From NCBI GenBank assembly GCA_039807445.1, contig JBDHRG010000072.1, forward strand, positions 1-17,182: 17,182 nt of DNA, in the 5' to 3' direction. A model generated the notes under the pieces. That model saw nothing but the letters and a program-made list of their open reading frames with translations. It did no database searches and was not told the DNA's origin. Source of the stretch: JBDHRG01 sp039807445 (lineage in GTDB: Bacteria; Pseudomonadota; Gammaproteobacteria; Competibacterales; Competibacteraceae). Of the stretch, positions 1 through 6,155 are shown piece after piece (positions within the stretch are counted from its first letter, which is position 1; every line of letters starts with the position of its first letter). A program made the translations under genes and the position numbers.

Positions 1-197
1 GCCTGCCACTGTGTGTCGTCCAGTACGAACTGGCGACGATCGGCCAGCGTCTGCGCGGCCGCCGTCACGCCCGCGTCAAGCAGGAACTCGCTGACGTTCT
101 TGTGGCAGGCGCGCGCGGCTTCCTGCAGCAGTTGCTTGACTGGCGTGCTGGCGCGAACGTCAATGCGTTCGGTCTTGGAAAGATTCAGGGTGCTCAT
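1..197 (-). CDS. DUF1778 (TacA-like) type II antitoxin, N-terminal part, cut by window edge
   Basis: The minus-strand frame starting at the ATG at 197-195 reads MSTLNLSKTERIDVRAS, followed by a helical segment with KQLLQEAARACHKNVSEFLL and a stretch ending RRQFVLDDTQW. This is the pattern of DUF1778 antitoxins: an N-terminal ribbon-helix-helix-like DNA-binding segment, then the conserved R-x-F-x-L-x-x-x-x-W region. Sixty-five codons are visible and no stop is reached, so the C-terminal toxin-neutralising part lies beyond position 1. Known family members (TacA, AtaR) pair with a GNAT acetyltransferase toxin that blocks aminoacyl-tRNA, usually encoded just downstream; here that would be outside the window. 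A GGAG at 208-205 gives a ribosome binding site 7 nt before the start. The gene has its own promoter with palindromic sites, consistent with autoregulation. Family call is fairly secure; the partner is inferred. Confidence 0.85.
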   Translation of the reverse strand, partial: MSTLNLSKTERIDVRASTPVKQLLQEAARACHKNVSEFLLDAGVTAAAQTLADRRQFVLDDTQWQ

Positions 198-205
198 GGT
201 GCCAC

Positions 206-259
206 TCCGGACTGATCTTGGATGCCCTTATTATAGTCGTCCGGACATTGTCCTGACAA
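206..259 (-). promoter_or_regulatory. Promoter and operator-like palindromes of the antitoxin gene
   Basis: On the minus strand there is a -35 TTGTCA (259-254), an 18-nt spacer, and a perfect -10 TATAAT (235-230), placing a start of transcription near 223, about 25 nt before the ATG. The spacer holds the palindrome GTCCGGAC (239-246), and TTGTC-N2-GACAA (248-259) is a second inverted repeat covering the -35. The heptamer TCCGGAC recurs at 206-212 and 240-246, 34 bp apart, about three helical turns. Binding of the ribbon-helix-helix antitoxin here is inferred from symmetry and from known autoregulation of such loci. Confidence 0.7.
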
Positions 260-301
260 GGCGTTTCTTATCTTGGCCACCATCCAAGCACGTACTTCCG
301 C

Positions 302-347
302 GTTGCAATGTGTCGGTAGTGCTCGATAACTACCGACATATTGCAAC
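302..347. repeat. Long inverted repeat, 19-nt arms, 8-nt loop
   Basis: The arms at 302-320 and 329-347 pair at 18 of 19 positions with Watson-Crick bases, and the remaining pair (310 with 339) is G-T. The loop is GCTCGATA (321-328). There is no T-run on either side, so it does not look like an intrinsic terminator. It lies about 90 bp upstream of the antitoxin promoter, within 198-637, a stretch of about 440 bases in which I find no credible gene on either strand. It could be a protein-binding palindrome, a structured RNA element or a remnant of a small mobile repeat. The sequence does not decide between these. Confidence 0.8.
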
Positions 348-600
348 CGCAGCGTTTCCTTCGCCACCCGATGCTGCAATCCAACCGCTTGATTCGTCCG
401 CGCGTAACTCTTTGATCTGTATGGCGCTGATTTGTGGCATTTGCGGACTTCGGGCCAGTTCCGGGGAGCGAGGTCGGAGCGAGGAATGGCCAGGAGAGAG
501 TGGAATGTGGCCCGGAACGGGCTGAGAGGCTGACCGGCGTAGTCCGCAGGCTTCCGCAGGAACCCCCAAGAACACGCGGGAACCGACGCGATCGGGCAAG

Positions 601-631
601 AAAAAACCCCAACCGAGAACGGTTGGGGTTT
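601..631 (-). terminator. Intrinsic terminator of ssrA
   Basis: A perfect 12-bp stem (604-615 with 620-631) has the tetraloop AGAA on the plus strand, TTCT on the minus strand. Read on the minus strand the stem runs directly into TTTTTT (606-601). It begins 7 bases beyond the CCA end of tmRNA. This is a textbook rho-independent terminator for the minus-strand ssrA transcript. Confidence 0.93.
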
Positions 632-637
632 CGTTAT

Positions 638-1008
638 TGGTGGAGGTGGGGGGAATCGAACCCCCGTCCGTAAATCCTCCGCCGTTGGCACTACATGCTT
701 AGCCTCGTCTTTGCTTTAACCGGCCTCGACCCGACGGGCAGGGTGTCGGTCGGCTGTCTTGGTGGGTTTTAGCGGTTGGGCCCCAAGCGTGCCTGCCCCG
801 CGATCTCGTTCTGATCGACCCCTGAAGTGTCCCGAGGGACTCCGGACTTTACGAGCACGTTCCGGTCAGAGGCTGGCCGGGTTTAGGCGGCCAGAGCGTA
901 GTTGTCGTCGTTGGCAACTATGTTGATTGCCGCATGTTTTACGAGGTAAGCGACATCCTCGGCATGCGCCTTGGGTTTTGCAATCCACGTCGAAACCATG
1001 TCACCCCC
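638..1008 (-). ncRNA. ssrA: tmRNA (transfer-messenger RNA), one-piece form
   Basis: The minus-strand 5' end GGGGGUG (1008-1002) pairs with CACCUCC near the 3' end to form the alanyl acceptor stem, followed by the discriminator A and an encoded CCA (640-638). The 5' domain continues with UUUCGACGUGG and AACCCAAGGCGCAUGCC, close to bacterial tmRNA, and the 3' T-arm is GGGGGUUCGAUUCCCCC. The tag reading frame lies at 915-883: resume codon GCC preceded by AUAGUU, then the codons for ANDDNYALAA and UAA. The RNA, charged with alanine and bound by SmpB, rescues stalled ribosomes and adds the degradation tag. At 371 nt it is of normal length, and it lies directly downstream of smpB on the same strand. 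Boundaries are set by acceptor pairing and are reliable to about a base. Confidence 0.96.
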
Positions 1009-1021
1009 GGGCTGACGACAG

Positions 1022-1051
1022 AGTGTACCGCAGGTATCCCGCCGTTGGCCA
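1022..1051 (-). promoter_or_regulatory. Probable ssrA promoter
   Basis: On the minus strand, TACACT (1027-1022) lies 13 nt before the mature tmRNA 5' end, with TGGCCA (1051-1046) 18 nt further upstream as a weak -35. Transcription would begin about 7 nt before the mature end, leaving a short leader for RNase P to remove. The -35 match is modest, so this is tentative. The gap to smpB (1009-1101) is large enough for an independent promoter. Confidence 0.4.
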
Positions 1052-1101
1052 GCCGCCACCCTCTGGTTGGATAGGGTCGAGGCAGCGGAGTTCAAGCCCG
1101 C

Positions 1102-1569
1102 TCAATGGCGCATCAGGCGCTGCTTCTCGCGCTCCCAGTCGCGTTCCTTCTCGGTGGCGCGCTTGTCGTAGTCCTTCTTGCCCTTGGCCAGGCCGATCTC
1201 GAGCTTGGCGCGGCCTCGCTTCCAGTAGAGCTGCAGCGGGATCAGGGCGTAGCCCTTGCGCTCGACCGAGCCGATCAGCTGGCTCAGCTCTTCGCGGTGT
1301 AGCAGCAGCTTGCGCGTACGCGTGGCGTCGGGGCGGACGTGGGTCGAGGCCGACAGCAGCGGCGTGATGTGGCAGCCGAACAGGTAGGCCTCGCCGTCCT
1401 TGAGCAGCACGTAGGCTTCCTTGAGCTGGCTGCGGCCTTCGCGCAAGCTCTTGACTTCCCAGCCCTGCAGCGACAGGCCGGCTTCGAAGCGCTCCTCGAT
1501 GAAATAATCGTGGAAGGCTTTCTTGTTCTGCGCGATGTTCGCGGGCTTCGGGGCGGGTTTCTTGCTCAT
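1102..1569 (-). CDS. smpB: SsrA-binding protein SmpB
   Basis: The 155-residue product matches SmpB in length and layout. It has a short Lys/Pro-rich start, then NKKAFHDYFIEERFEAGL, the GWEVKSLREG strand region, HITPL, RKLLLHREE, GYALIPLQLYWKRGRAKLEIGLAKGKK, and a basic tail KRATEKERDWEREKQ that in the family enters the mRNA channel. SmpB binds the tRNA-like domain of tmRNA and brings it to stalled ribosomes. Its partner ssrA lies just downstream on the same strand. The ATG at 1569 is chosen because the family sequence begins shortly after it. No Shine-Dalgarno is visible before it, and a promoter -10 lies only 8 nt upstream, so the mRNA may be leaderless. Confidence 0.97.
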   Translation of the reverse strand: MSKKPAPKPANIAQNKKAFHDYFIEERFEAGLSLQGWEVKSLREGRSQLKEAYVLLKDGEAYLFGCHITPLLSASTHVRPDATRTRKLLLHREELSQLIGSVERKGYALIPLQLYWKRGRAKLEIGLAKGKKDYDKRATEKERDWEREKQRLMRH

Positions 1570-1577
1570 GACGGCCG

Positions 1578-1606
1578 ATTGTATGCGCCGGCGCCGGAGC
1601 GGCCAA
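1578..1606 (-). promoter_or_regulatory. sigma70-type promoter of smpB, very close to the start codon
   Basis: On the minus strand, TTGGCC (1606-1601) and TACAAT (1583-1578) are separated by exactly 17 nt. Only 8 nt separate the -10 from the ATG at 1569, so a normal transcription start would fall at or within 1-3 nt of the start codon. No purine-rich ribosome binding site fits in between. Confidence 0.6.
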
Positions 1607-1705
1607 GGTTGAGCGGGGCCGCGAATTGCCCGAGAATCCCGCCCCTGCCGGCGGGGCCGGCAGTCAAGGTCGGGCGGACCGCCCGCGGGGCGCGGGGAGA
1701 GAGTC

Positions 1706-2137
1706 GTGGCGACGATACGCAAGAGTGCCCTGGTGCCGCATTCGGCGGCCCGCATGTTCGCGCTGGTCGACGACGTCGAGTCGTACCCGCGCTTCCTGCC
1801 GTGGTGCCGCTCGACCCGGGTGATCTCGCGCACGGACGACGAGGTGCGCGCCAGCATCGAGATGGCCAAGGGGCCGCTGGACAAGTCGTTCACGACCTGC
1901 AACCGCCTGCAGCACGGCAAGATGATCGAGATGCGCCTGATCGACGGACCGTTCGAACGGCTCGAGGGCTTCTGGCGTTTCGAGGCACTCGGCGACGAGG
2001 CGTGCAAGGTCTCGCTCGACCTCGACTTCGAGTTCTCGAATCTGCTGGTCAAGCTCGCGATCGGCCCGGTGTTCAGCCAGATCGCCAACACGATGGTCGA
2101 CGCCTTCTGCAAGCGCGCCAGGGAGCTGTATGGCTGA
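1706..2137 (+). CDS. ratA: RatA/COQ10-type START-like (polyketide cyclase) protein
   Basis: The 143-residue product starts at GTG with GGGGAGAGAG about 6 nt upstream. It reads MATIRKSALVPHSAARMFALVDDVESYPRFLPWC, the signature opening of the RatA/Coq10 family. SIEMAKGPLDKSFTT, a GPFERLEGFWRF strand pair and the C-terminal helix region PVFSQIANTMVDAFCKRA follow. The fold is a lipid-binding START-like cavity. In Escherichia coli RatA was reported to block 70S ribosome association, while eukaryotic Coq10 binds coenzyme Q; which role holds here cannot be told. It overlaps rnfH by 8 bp, implying coupled translation, and is divergent from smpB across about 136 bp that contain two small GC hairpins (1645-1663 and 1671-1685). 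Confidence 0.92.
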   Translation: MATIRKSALVPHSAARMFALVDDVESYPRFLPWCRSTRVISRTDDEVRASIEMAKGPLDKSFTTCNRLQHGKMIEMRLIDGPFERLEGFWRFEALGDEACKVSLDLDFEFSNLLVKLAIGPVFSQIANTMVDAFCKRARELYG

Positions 2138-2477
2138 AGCCGTGGCCGGGGCGCGCGGGACGATCCGCGTCGAGGTCGCCTACGCGCGCCCCGACGTGCA
2201 GGTGATCATCCCGGTCGAGCTGGCCGAGGGGGCGACACTGGCCGATGCGCTGCTGGCCTCGGGCTTGCATCAGCGCTTTGTCGAGATCGACCCGGAGACG
2301 GCCACCGTCGGCGTGTTCGGCAAGCTCGCACCGCGCAGCACGCCGCTGCACGAAGGCGACCGCGTCGAGGTGTACCGGCCGCTGATCGCCGATCCCAAGG
2401 CGGTGCGTAGGCAGCGTGCGGCCGAGGGCAAGCGGACAGGGAAAGGCGGCGGGAACGTCGAGCCGGGCGGGGCTTGA
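2130..2477 (+). CDS. rnfH: RnfH family ubiquitin-like protein (RatB)
   Basis: The 115-residue product contains the RnfH/UPF0125 pattern: a beta strand IRVEVAYARPDVQVIIPVEL, then EGATLADALLASGL, VGVFGKLAPRSTPLHEGDRVEVYRPL, and the near-invariant IADPKAVRRQRA before a Lys/Gly-rich disordered tail (about residues 98-115). The fold is beta-grasp, like ThiS and MoaD, but there is no C-terminal Gly-Gly, so a sulfur-carrier role is not supported. The molecular function is unknown. The ATG overlaps the ratA end, and this two-gene unit is conserved next to smpB and bamE in many beta- and gammaproteobacteria. It converges on bamE, with 13 bp between the stop codons. Confidence 0.93.
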   Translation: MAEAVAGARGTIRVEVAYARPDVQVIIPVELAEGATLADALLASGLHQRFVEIDPETATVGVFGKLAPRSTPLHEGDRVEVYRPLIADPKAVRRQRAAEGKRTGKGGGNVEPGGA

Positions 2478-2490
2478 AGCCCGGCGGAGT

Positions 2491-2823
2491 CTACTGCGGC
2501 CCGACGATGCTGGCGAGCGTGTCGCCGCGGAAGTACAGCGTCAGGCGCTTGCGTTCGGGCTCGCCGGCGTCGTAGGTGCCCGGCTTGTAGCTGTAGTAGT
2601 AGTCCCAGCGGTCCGGGTGGAACGGATCTTCGACCAGCGGCGTGCCGAGCACCGTCTGTACCTCACGCTTGCTCATGCCGATCCGCAGCGCCGACAGCTG
2701 CGACGCGTCGATGTGGTTCCCCTGGCGGACCTTGATCTTGTAGATGCTCGGCGTGTACGGGGAACAACCGCCCGCGAGCGCGAGGCCACCCGCCAGCAGG
2801 ACGCAGACGAAAGTTCTGTGCAT
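2491..2823 (-). CDS. bamE: Outer membrane protein assembly factor BamE (SmpA/OmlA lipoprotein)
   Basis: The 110-residue product begins with a lipoprotein signal, MHRTFVCVLLAGGLALAGGC, where Cys20 is the expected lipidated residue. Ser at +2 favours outer-membrane sorting. The mature part has the SmpA/OmlA pattern: YKIKVRQGNHID, LSALRIGMSKREVQTVLGTPLVEDPFHPDRWDYYY, and a final strand RLTLYFRGDTLASI. BamE is a small accessory subunit of the Bam complex that inserts beta-barrel proteins. The residue three before the Cys is Ala rather than the usual Leu, a tolerated but atypical lipobox. The gene is divergent from fur across 87 bp, an arrangement known for omlA-fur in Pseudomonas and Xanthomonas. 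Confidence 0.95.
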   Translation of the reverse strand: MHRTFVCVLLAGGLALAGGCSPYTPSIYKIKVRQGNHIDASQLSALRIGMSKREVQTVLGTPLVEDPFHPDRWDYYYSYKPGTYDAGEPERKRLTLYFRGDTLASIVGPQ

Positions 2824-2910
2824 TTGAAAGCGAGATCGGGGTTATTTAGACTGGCCGGCATCATACTCCAATCGCGGCCGTGCACGCATGGCCGTCCACC
2901 GAGGTGTAGC

Positions 2911-3366
2911 GTGGGTTCCAAAGAGCTGAAGCAGGTGGGCCTGAAGGTCACCTTGCCGCGCATGAAGATCCTCGGGATCCTGCAGGATCACAGTGATCAG
3001 CACCTGAGCGCCGAAGACATCTACAAGGCGCTGCTCGCCGGCGGCGAAGAGGTGGGACTGGCGACCGTCTACCGGGTGCTGACGCAGTTCGAGCAGGCCG
3101 GCCTGGTCAAGCGCCACCACTTCGAGGGTGGGCAGTCGGTGTTCGAGCTGAACCAGGGCGAGCACCACGACCACATCGTCTGCCTGCAGTGCGGCAAGAT
3201 CGAGGAATTCGTCGACGAGGTGATCGAGCAGCGCCAGCGCGAGATCGCCACGCAGTTCGGCTTCACGCTCGCCGAGCATTCGCTGATCCTGTACGGCACC
3301 TGCAGCGACCCGGCCTGCATCGCCCGCAGTGGCCAGCGCCACGAGCACCGCCACGAACACCACTGA
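2911..3366 (+). CDS. fur: Ferric uptake regulator Fur
   Basis: The 151-residue metalloregulator represses iron-uptake genes when bound to Fe2+. The winged helix (about residues 1-80) contains LKVTLPRMKIL, LSAEDIYKALL and the recognition helix region LATVYRVLTQFEQAGL. The dimerisation part has HHDH (85-88), the zinc pair C91-x-x-C94 and a second pair C131/C136, so all the usual ligands are present. The GTG at 2911 is chosen because GAGGTG sits at 2901-2906 and the protein then begins exactly where Fur homologues do; the open frame continues much further upstream without family similarity. The C-terminus ends in a His-rich run, HEHRHEHH (144-151). fur converges on recN over a hairpin. Confidence 0.96.
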   Translation: MGSKELKQVGLKVTLPRMKILGILQDHSDQHLSAEDIYKALLAGGEEVGLATVYRVLTQFEQAGLVKRHHFEGGQSVFELNQGEHHDHIVCLQCGKIEEFVDEVIEQRQREIATQFGFTLAEHSLILYGTCSDPACIARSGQRHEHRHEHH

Positions 3367-3386
3367 CGGGCTTTCCCGCCACCGAC

Positions 3387-3409
3387 CGGCCCCTCTGCGC
3401 GAGGGGCCG
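3387..3409. terminator. Hairpin between convergent fur and recN
   Basis: A 9-bp GC-rich stem (3387-3395 with 3401-3409) with a 5-nt loop lies 20 bp after the fur stop and 25 bp before the recN stop. On the plus strand it is followed by TGCCGTTTGC, a poor T-tract. The position between convergent genes suggests a terminator, possibly bidirectional, but efficiency is uncertain. Confidence 0.5.
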
Positions 3410-3434
3410 TGCCGTTTGCGGGCGGCGGATGGCT

Positions 3435-5108
3435 TCAATGCGCCTGCGCGCGCTCGACCATTTCGCGGGCGTGGGCGAGTGTGTGTTCGGTCAGCTCGAC
3501 GCCGCCGAGCATGCGCGCCAGCTCGAGCACCCGGTCCTCGGGCGCCAGCGGCACCACCCGCGTGCGCGTGCTGATGCCGTCGGTTTCCTTGCGCACCTGG
3601 ACGTGCTGGTGCGCCTGCGCAGCGACCTGCGGCAGGTGGGTCACGCACAGCACCTGGCGCGCGGCGCCGAGCTCGCGCAGCCGGCGGCCGACGATCTCGG
3701 CGATGCCGCCGCCGATGCCGGCGTCGACTTCGTCGAACACCAGCGTCGGCAGCTGTGCGGCGCGCGCGGCGATCACTTGCAGCGCCAGCGAGATGCGCGC
3801 CAGCTCGCCGCCCGAGGCGACCTTGGCCAGCGCCTTCAGCGGCTGGCCGGGGTTGGCCGATACCAGGAACTCGACCGCGTCGAGCCCGTGCGGCGCCGGG
3901 CGCTCGGCGGGCTCGACCGTGGCCGCGAAGCGCCCGCCCGGCATGCCGAGCTCATGCATCGCTTTTGATACTTTGTCCGACAGCTCGACCGCGGCCTGCC
4001 GGCGGCGCGCGCCGACCCGCCCGGCCAGCGCCTCGAACTCGGCCCACGCCTGTGCCTGCGCGCGGGCCAGCCCGTCGCGGTGCTCTTCGGCGTTCTCGAG
4101 CAACCCGCGCTCGGCCGCCAGCTGCGCCTGCCGCTCGGGCAGGTCTTCCGGGCGGCAGCGGTGCTTGCGCGCCAGCGCCTGGATCTCGGCCAGCCGCTGC
4201 TCGAGCTCGGCCAGCCGCACGGGGTCGAGGTCGAGCCGGCGCACATGGCGGCGCAGCGCGTCGGCGGCCTCCTGGACCTGGATCAGCGCCGAGTTCAACA
4301 GCTCGGCCAGGTCGTTCAGCTCGGGATCGACCGGCGCCAGCTCGCCGAGCGCGCGCACCGCATCGGCGAGCAGCGCTTGCGCCGAACCGTGCTCGCGCTC
4401 GTACAGCGCATGCAGCACCTGCTCGCAGGTGTCGAGCAGGCGGCCGGCATTGGCGAGCCGGGCGTGTTCATCCTCGAGCTGCGGCAGCTCGTCGGCAGCC
4501 AGTCCGAGCGCCTCGAGCTCGCGCACCTGGTAGCGCAGCAGCTCGAGCCGGCTGTCGCGCTCGGCGCCGGCGCGCTCGAGCGTCTCGCGTTCGCGCCCGA
4601 GCGCCTGCCAGCGCTTGTGCAGCGCCGCCAGCCGCGCCAGCTCGGCGTCGAGCCGGGCGTAGCCGTCGAGCAGCAGCCGCTGCGCGTCGCGCTTCATCAG
4701 CGACTGGTGTTCGTGCTGGCCGTGGATGTCGACCAGCCGCTCGCCGAATTCGGCCAGCGCCGACATCGGTTGCGGCGTGCCGTTGATGAAGGCGCGCGAG
4801 CGCCCGTCGCGGCCGATCACGCGGCGCAGTGCACACTCGGCGCCGTCGGCCTCGAGCTCGCGCTCGGCGAGCCAGGCGCGGGCGGCGGGGTAGCGGTCGA
4901 TCGCGAACACGGCCGAGATCTCGGCCCTGTCGGCGCCTTCGCGCACCACGCCGGCTTCGGCGCGGTCGCCGAGCAGCAGCCCGAGCGCGTCGAGCATGAT
5001 CGATTTGCCGGCGCCGGTCTCGCCGGTGACGGCGGTCATGCCGGCGTCAAACTCGAGCTCGACGCGATCGACGATGGCGAAATCGCGGATCTGCAGATGG
5101 GTCAGCAT
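3435..5108 (-). CDS. recN: DNA repair protein RecN
   Basis: The 557-residue product is an SMC-like ATPase acting in double-strand break repair. The N-terminus MLTHLQIRDFAIVDRVELEF precedes the Walker A motif GETGAGKS (29-36). A long Glu/Leu/Arg-rich coiled coil fills about residues 150-370. The C-terminal lobe carries the ABC signature ASGGELARISLAL and Walker B TLVFDEVDAG, then CVTHLPQVAAQA with the switch His. The length matches the family. recN lies 5 bp after nadK on the same strand and probably shares its transcript. It has no Shine-Dalgarno that stands out, which fits translational coupling. SOS control by LexA is usual for recN elsewhere, but I see no CTGT-N8-ACAG box just upstream, where nadK coding sequence lies. 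Confidence 0.97.
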   Translation of the reverse strand: MLTHLQIRDFAIVDRVELEFDAGMTAVTGETGAGKSIMLDALGLLLGDRAEAGVVREGADRAEISAVFAIDRYPAARAWLAERELEADGAECALRRVIGRDGRSRAFINGTPQPMSALAEFGERLVDIHGQHEHQSLMKRDAQRLLLDGYARLDAELARLAALHKRWQALGRERETLERAGAERDSRLELLRYQVRELEALGLAADELPQLEDEHARLANAGRLLDTCEQVLHALYEREHGSAQALLADAVRALGELAPVDPELNDLAELLNSALIQVQEAADALRRHVRRLDLDPVRLAELEQRLAEIQALARKHRCRPEDLPERQAQLAAERGLLENAEEHRDGLARAQAQAWAEFEALAGRVGARRRQAAVELSDKVSKAMHELGMPGGRFAATVEPAERPAPHGLDAVEFLVSANPGQPLKALAKVASGGELARISLALQVIAARAAQLPTLVFDEVDAGIGGGIAEIVGRRLRELGAARQVLCVTHLPQVAAQAHQHVQVRKETDGISTRTRVVPLAPEDRVLELARMLGGVELTEHTLAHAREMVERAQAH

Positions 5109-5113
5109 CGGCT

Positions 5114-6013
5114 TCAGCGGTTGAACGTCGAGCCTTCCGGCGGGACGCCCCAGCGCAGCTTGGCGCGCAGCAGTTCGAAGTAGTCGTGGCTGGTCGGGTG
5201 CAGCAGCCGCAGCCGGCGCGCCTTGCGCCGTACCAGGATGCGGTCGCCGGGCTCGATCGCCAGGCTGGTCTGACCGTCGCAGGTGACTTGCACGTGCGTC
5301 GCCGGCGTGCCGCGCACGATGATCTCGAGCTCGGCGTCGGCGTCGAGCACGATCGGGCGGTGCGTCAGCGTGTGCGGGCAGACCGGTACCACCACCACTG
5401 CGGCGAGCGCCGGGTGCAGGATCGGCCCGCCGCAGGAGAGCGCGTACGCGGTCGAGCCGGTCGGCGTCGAGACGATCAGCCCGTCGGCGCGGTAGGCGTT
5501 CAGCAGCTGGCCGTCGAGGAAGGTGTCGAGCTCGATCATGCGCGCGACGTCGCGCTTGTGCACGACCACGTCGTTGAGCGCATCGGCTTCCGACACGGTG
5601 CGCTCGCCGCGGCGGATTTCGGCGTGCAGCAGCGAGCGCTCTTCCTCGCGGTAGCGGCCGGCGAGGATTTCACCGAGCCCGGCCGGAATCTCGTCGGGCG
5701 AGACGTCGGTCAGGAAGCCGAGCCGGCCGAGGTTGACGCCGACGATCGGCACCTGGAAGTCGACCAGCGAGCGCGCGGCGTTGAGCAGCGTGCCGTCGCC
5801 GCCGACTACGATCGCCAGATCCGCCTGGCGGCCGAGCGCGCGGCGCGTCGCCACCTCCAGCCCGCGCGCGCTGACCAGCTCGGCCGTGGCTTCGTCGAGC
5901 ATCACGCGCAAGCCGGCGCGCTTGAGGAAGTCGGCGATCTGGTCGAGCGTCGCGGCGACGCCGCTGTCGCCGTACTTGCCGATCAGGCCGATCGTGTTGA
6001 AGACGTGGGGCAT
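5114..6013 (-). CDS. nadK: NAD kinase
   Basis: The 299-residue product phosphorylates NAD to NADP in the cytoplasm. Visible motifs are GGDGT (71-75) with the preceding AIVV strand, VNLGRLGFLT (93-102), ALNDVVVHK around Asn147-Asp148 where the family has Asn-Glu or Asn-Asp, DGLIVSTPTGSTAYALS and CGGPILHP (194-201), then VVVPVCPHTLTHRPIV. Length is typical. It is the first gene of a nadK-recN pair and is divergent from hrcA, with about 140 bp between the two start codons that contain the hrcA promoter and CIRCE. No clear Shine-Dalgarno precedes its ATG. Confidence 0.96.
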   Translation of the reverse strand: MPHVFNTIGLIGKYGDSGVAATLDQIADFLKRAGLRVMLDEATAELVSARGLEVATRRALGRQADLAIVVGGDGTLLNAARSLVDFQVPIVGVNLGRLGFLTDVSPDEIPAGLGEILAGRYREEERSLLHAEIRRGERTVSEADALNDVVVHKRDVARMIELDTFLDGQLLNAYRADGLIVSTPTGSTAYALSCGGPILHPALAAVVVVPVCPHTLTHRPIVLDADAELEIIVRGTPATHVQVTCDGQTSLAIEPGDRILVRRKARRLRLLHPTSHDYFELLRAKLRWGVPPEGSTFNR

Positions 6014-6081
6014 CGTTGTCGGTCGTGCGTCGCGGGCAGGTGCCCATCATCGCACGCCCCCGCGCAGCCGTGCACCCTCGC

Positions 6082-6110
6082 TTGACACCCTCCGAGGCGC
6101 TGGCTAGTGT
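6082..6110 (+). promoter_or_regulatory. sigma70-type promoter of hrcA
   Basis: A perfect -35 TTGACA (6082-6087) is followed after 17 nt by TAGTGT (6105-6110). Transcription should begin near 6117, exactly at the left arm of the CIRCE operator, so HrcA bound there would block initiation. Confidence 0.7.
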
Positions 6111-6116
6111 CCGTTC

Positions 6117-6141
6117 TGGCACTCCGAGGTGAAGAGTGCCA
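6117..6141 (+). promoter_or_regulatory. CIRCE operator for HrcA
   Basis: TGGCACTC (6117-6124) and GAGTGCCA (6134-6141) form a perfect 8-bp inverted repeat separated by exactly 9 nt. The CIRCE consensus is TTAGCACTC-N9-GAGTGCTAA, so the core GCACTC/GAGTGC and the spacing are intact. It lies just downstream of the hrcA promoter, implying autorepression by HrcA that is relieved when GroEL is titrated by unfolded protein. Confidence 0.92.
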
Positions 6142-6155
6142 AGGTGCGGATCGCA

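Noticed and set aside
13..525. Plus-strand frame opposite the antitoxin gene
   Set aside because: It is antisense to the DUF1778 gene, crosses its promoter and the long palindrome, and has no recognisable domain.
268..612. Minus-strand frame of 114 codons between the antitoxin and ssrA
   Set aside because: No family pattern and no ribosome binding site, and it reads through the palindrome and the ssrA terminator. Similar peptide fragments on both strands merely reflect the inverted repeat.
434..673. Plus-strand frame of 79 codons ending in WGESNPRP
   Set aside because: The ending is the antisense of the tmRNA T-arm and acceptor, a common source of false proteins. The rest crosses the ssrA terminator.
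2824..2910. Fur box or clear promoters in the bamE-fur gap
   Set aside because: TTGAAA and TATGAT-like pieces exist, but none has a convincing partner at correct spacing, and no GATAATGATAATCATTATC-like site is seen.
5186..6085. Plus-strand 299-codon frame opposite nadK
   Set aside because: It covers the same span as a clear NAD kinase gene on the other strand and has only the Asp/Arg/Val-rich composition of a mirror frame.
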